A stretch of DNA of 35,768 bases, from NCBI GenBank assembly GCA_022425625.1, contig JAKMFD010000001.1:1-35768 (forward strand), given 5' to 3'. Under the pieces are notes generated by a model. The model was not told where the DNA came from, ran no database searches, and worked only from the letters and a program-made list of their open reading frames with translations. Positions 35,404-35,768 of this stretch are shown piece after piece. A program made the translations under genes and the position numbers. The DNA comes from Crocinitomicaceae bacterium. Its GTDB lineage: Bacteria > Bacteroidota > Bacteroidia > Flavobacteriales_D > Crocinitomicaceae. Position 1 is the stretch's first letter; each line of letters opens with the position of its first letter.

Positions 35404-35768
35404 TTACGAAACAATCTCAGTAACCTGACCAGCACCTACAGTTCTACCACCCTCACGGATTGCAAAACGAAGTCCTTTATCCATAGCTACAGGAACAATC
35501 AATTTAACATCGATTGATACATTGTCTCCAGGCATTACCATTTCACGACCATCAGTTAAGAAGATTTCTCCTGTAACATCTGTTGTTCTGAAATAGAATT
35601 GTGGTCTATATTTGTTATGGAAAGGAGTGTGACGTCCACCCTCTTCTTTCTTCAATACATATATCTCTGCCTTGAATTCATGATGTGGTTTTGTAGAACC
35701 TGGCTTACAAATAACCATACCTCTTTTGATTTGAGCTTTTTCAATACCTCTCAAAAGGATACCAACGT
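35404..35768 (-). CDS. tuf: Elongation factor Tu, C-terminal part (cut by window edge)
   Basis: EF-Tu carries aminoacyl-tRNA to the ribosome. The visible C-terminal 120 or so residues cover the end of domain 2 and domain 3: [42 protein letters not shown], then [16 protein letters not shown] and the end [15 protein letters not shown]. The ORF track begins at a TTG (35754) because the window stops; the frame stays open to the last base, so the gene continues outside. There is no sign that it is a fragment in the genome. Confidence 0.97.
   Translation of the reverse strand, partial: VGILLRGIEKAQIKRGMVICKPGSTKPHHEFKAEIYVLKKEEGGRHTPFHNKYRPQFYFRTTDVTGEIFLTDGREMVMPGDNVSIDVKLIVPVAMDKGLRFAIREGGRTVGAGQVTEIVS

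Noticed and set aside
1-35768. CRISPR arrays, insertion sequences, prophage, toxin-antitoxin or defence genes
   Set aside because: Looked for repeats, transposase and integrase motifs and small paired ORFs; none seen. All sizeable frames belong to conserved housekeeping genes or their shadows.

Overview
The window looks like a contiguous piece of chromosome from an AT-rich member of the Bacteroidota, most likely Flavobacteriia-like. Four things point there. Every transcription unit that starts inside the window has a TAnnTTTG box (the Bacteroidota -7 element) before its first gene. The FtsZ tail and the PASTA-ended FtsI are of the kind I associate with this phylum. The order tuf - tRNA-Trp - secE - nusG - rplKAJL - rpoBC fits. 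MurE carries the DNPR motif of meso-diaminopimelate-adding enzymes. No mobile element, CRISPR array, phage gene or broken gene was seen. No gene-free stretch exceeds 300 bases; the longest is 221 bases (16196-16416).

Region 1 (about 33-16195, minus strand) is a complete division and cell wall (dcw) cluster. In transcription order it runs mraZ, rsmH, an FtsL-like gene, ftsI with PASTA, murE, mraY, murD, a small unrecognised gene, ftsW, murG, murC, ftsQ, ftsA, ftsZ and a yqeY-like gene. Nearly all neighbours overlap by 1 to 35 bases or abut, which implies one long translationally coupled operon. It covers transcriptional control (MraZ), lipid II synthesis (MurE, MurD, MurC, MraY, MurG), septal synthesis (FtsW, FtsI, FtsL, FtsQ) and the Z-ring (FtsA, FtsZ). 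The small gene between murD and ftsW (7849-8307) is the most unusual item. Its protein aligns by eye with the C-terminal part of MurD from the next gene, but every catalytic motif is gone, so it looks like a stand-alone Mur-ligase C-domain pseudoenzyme.

Region 2 (16196-16416) is the divergent control region between mraZ and an EamA-type transporter. It holds a near-ideal mraZ promoter, a 12-base palindrome next to its -33 element, and two copies of GTGGTAAAAAGTGG in opposite orientations on either side of that promoter. These resemble published MraZ operator repeats.

Region 3 (16417-24011, plus strand) is a mixed housekeeping island: EamA transporter, rplU-rpmA, lnt, a sulfotransferase, accA and recG. 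A strong terminator follows rpmA, and a bidirectional terminator separates recG from the converging rpoC.

Region 4 (24055-35768, minus strand) is the transcription and translation cluster: the 3' end of tuf (cut by the window edge), tRNA-Trp(CCA), secE, nusG, rplK, rplA, rplJ, rplL, rpoB and rpoC. Hairpins lie between tuf and the tRNA and between rplL and rpoB. The second is placed like the attenuator known in E. coli.
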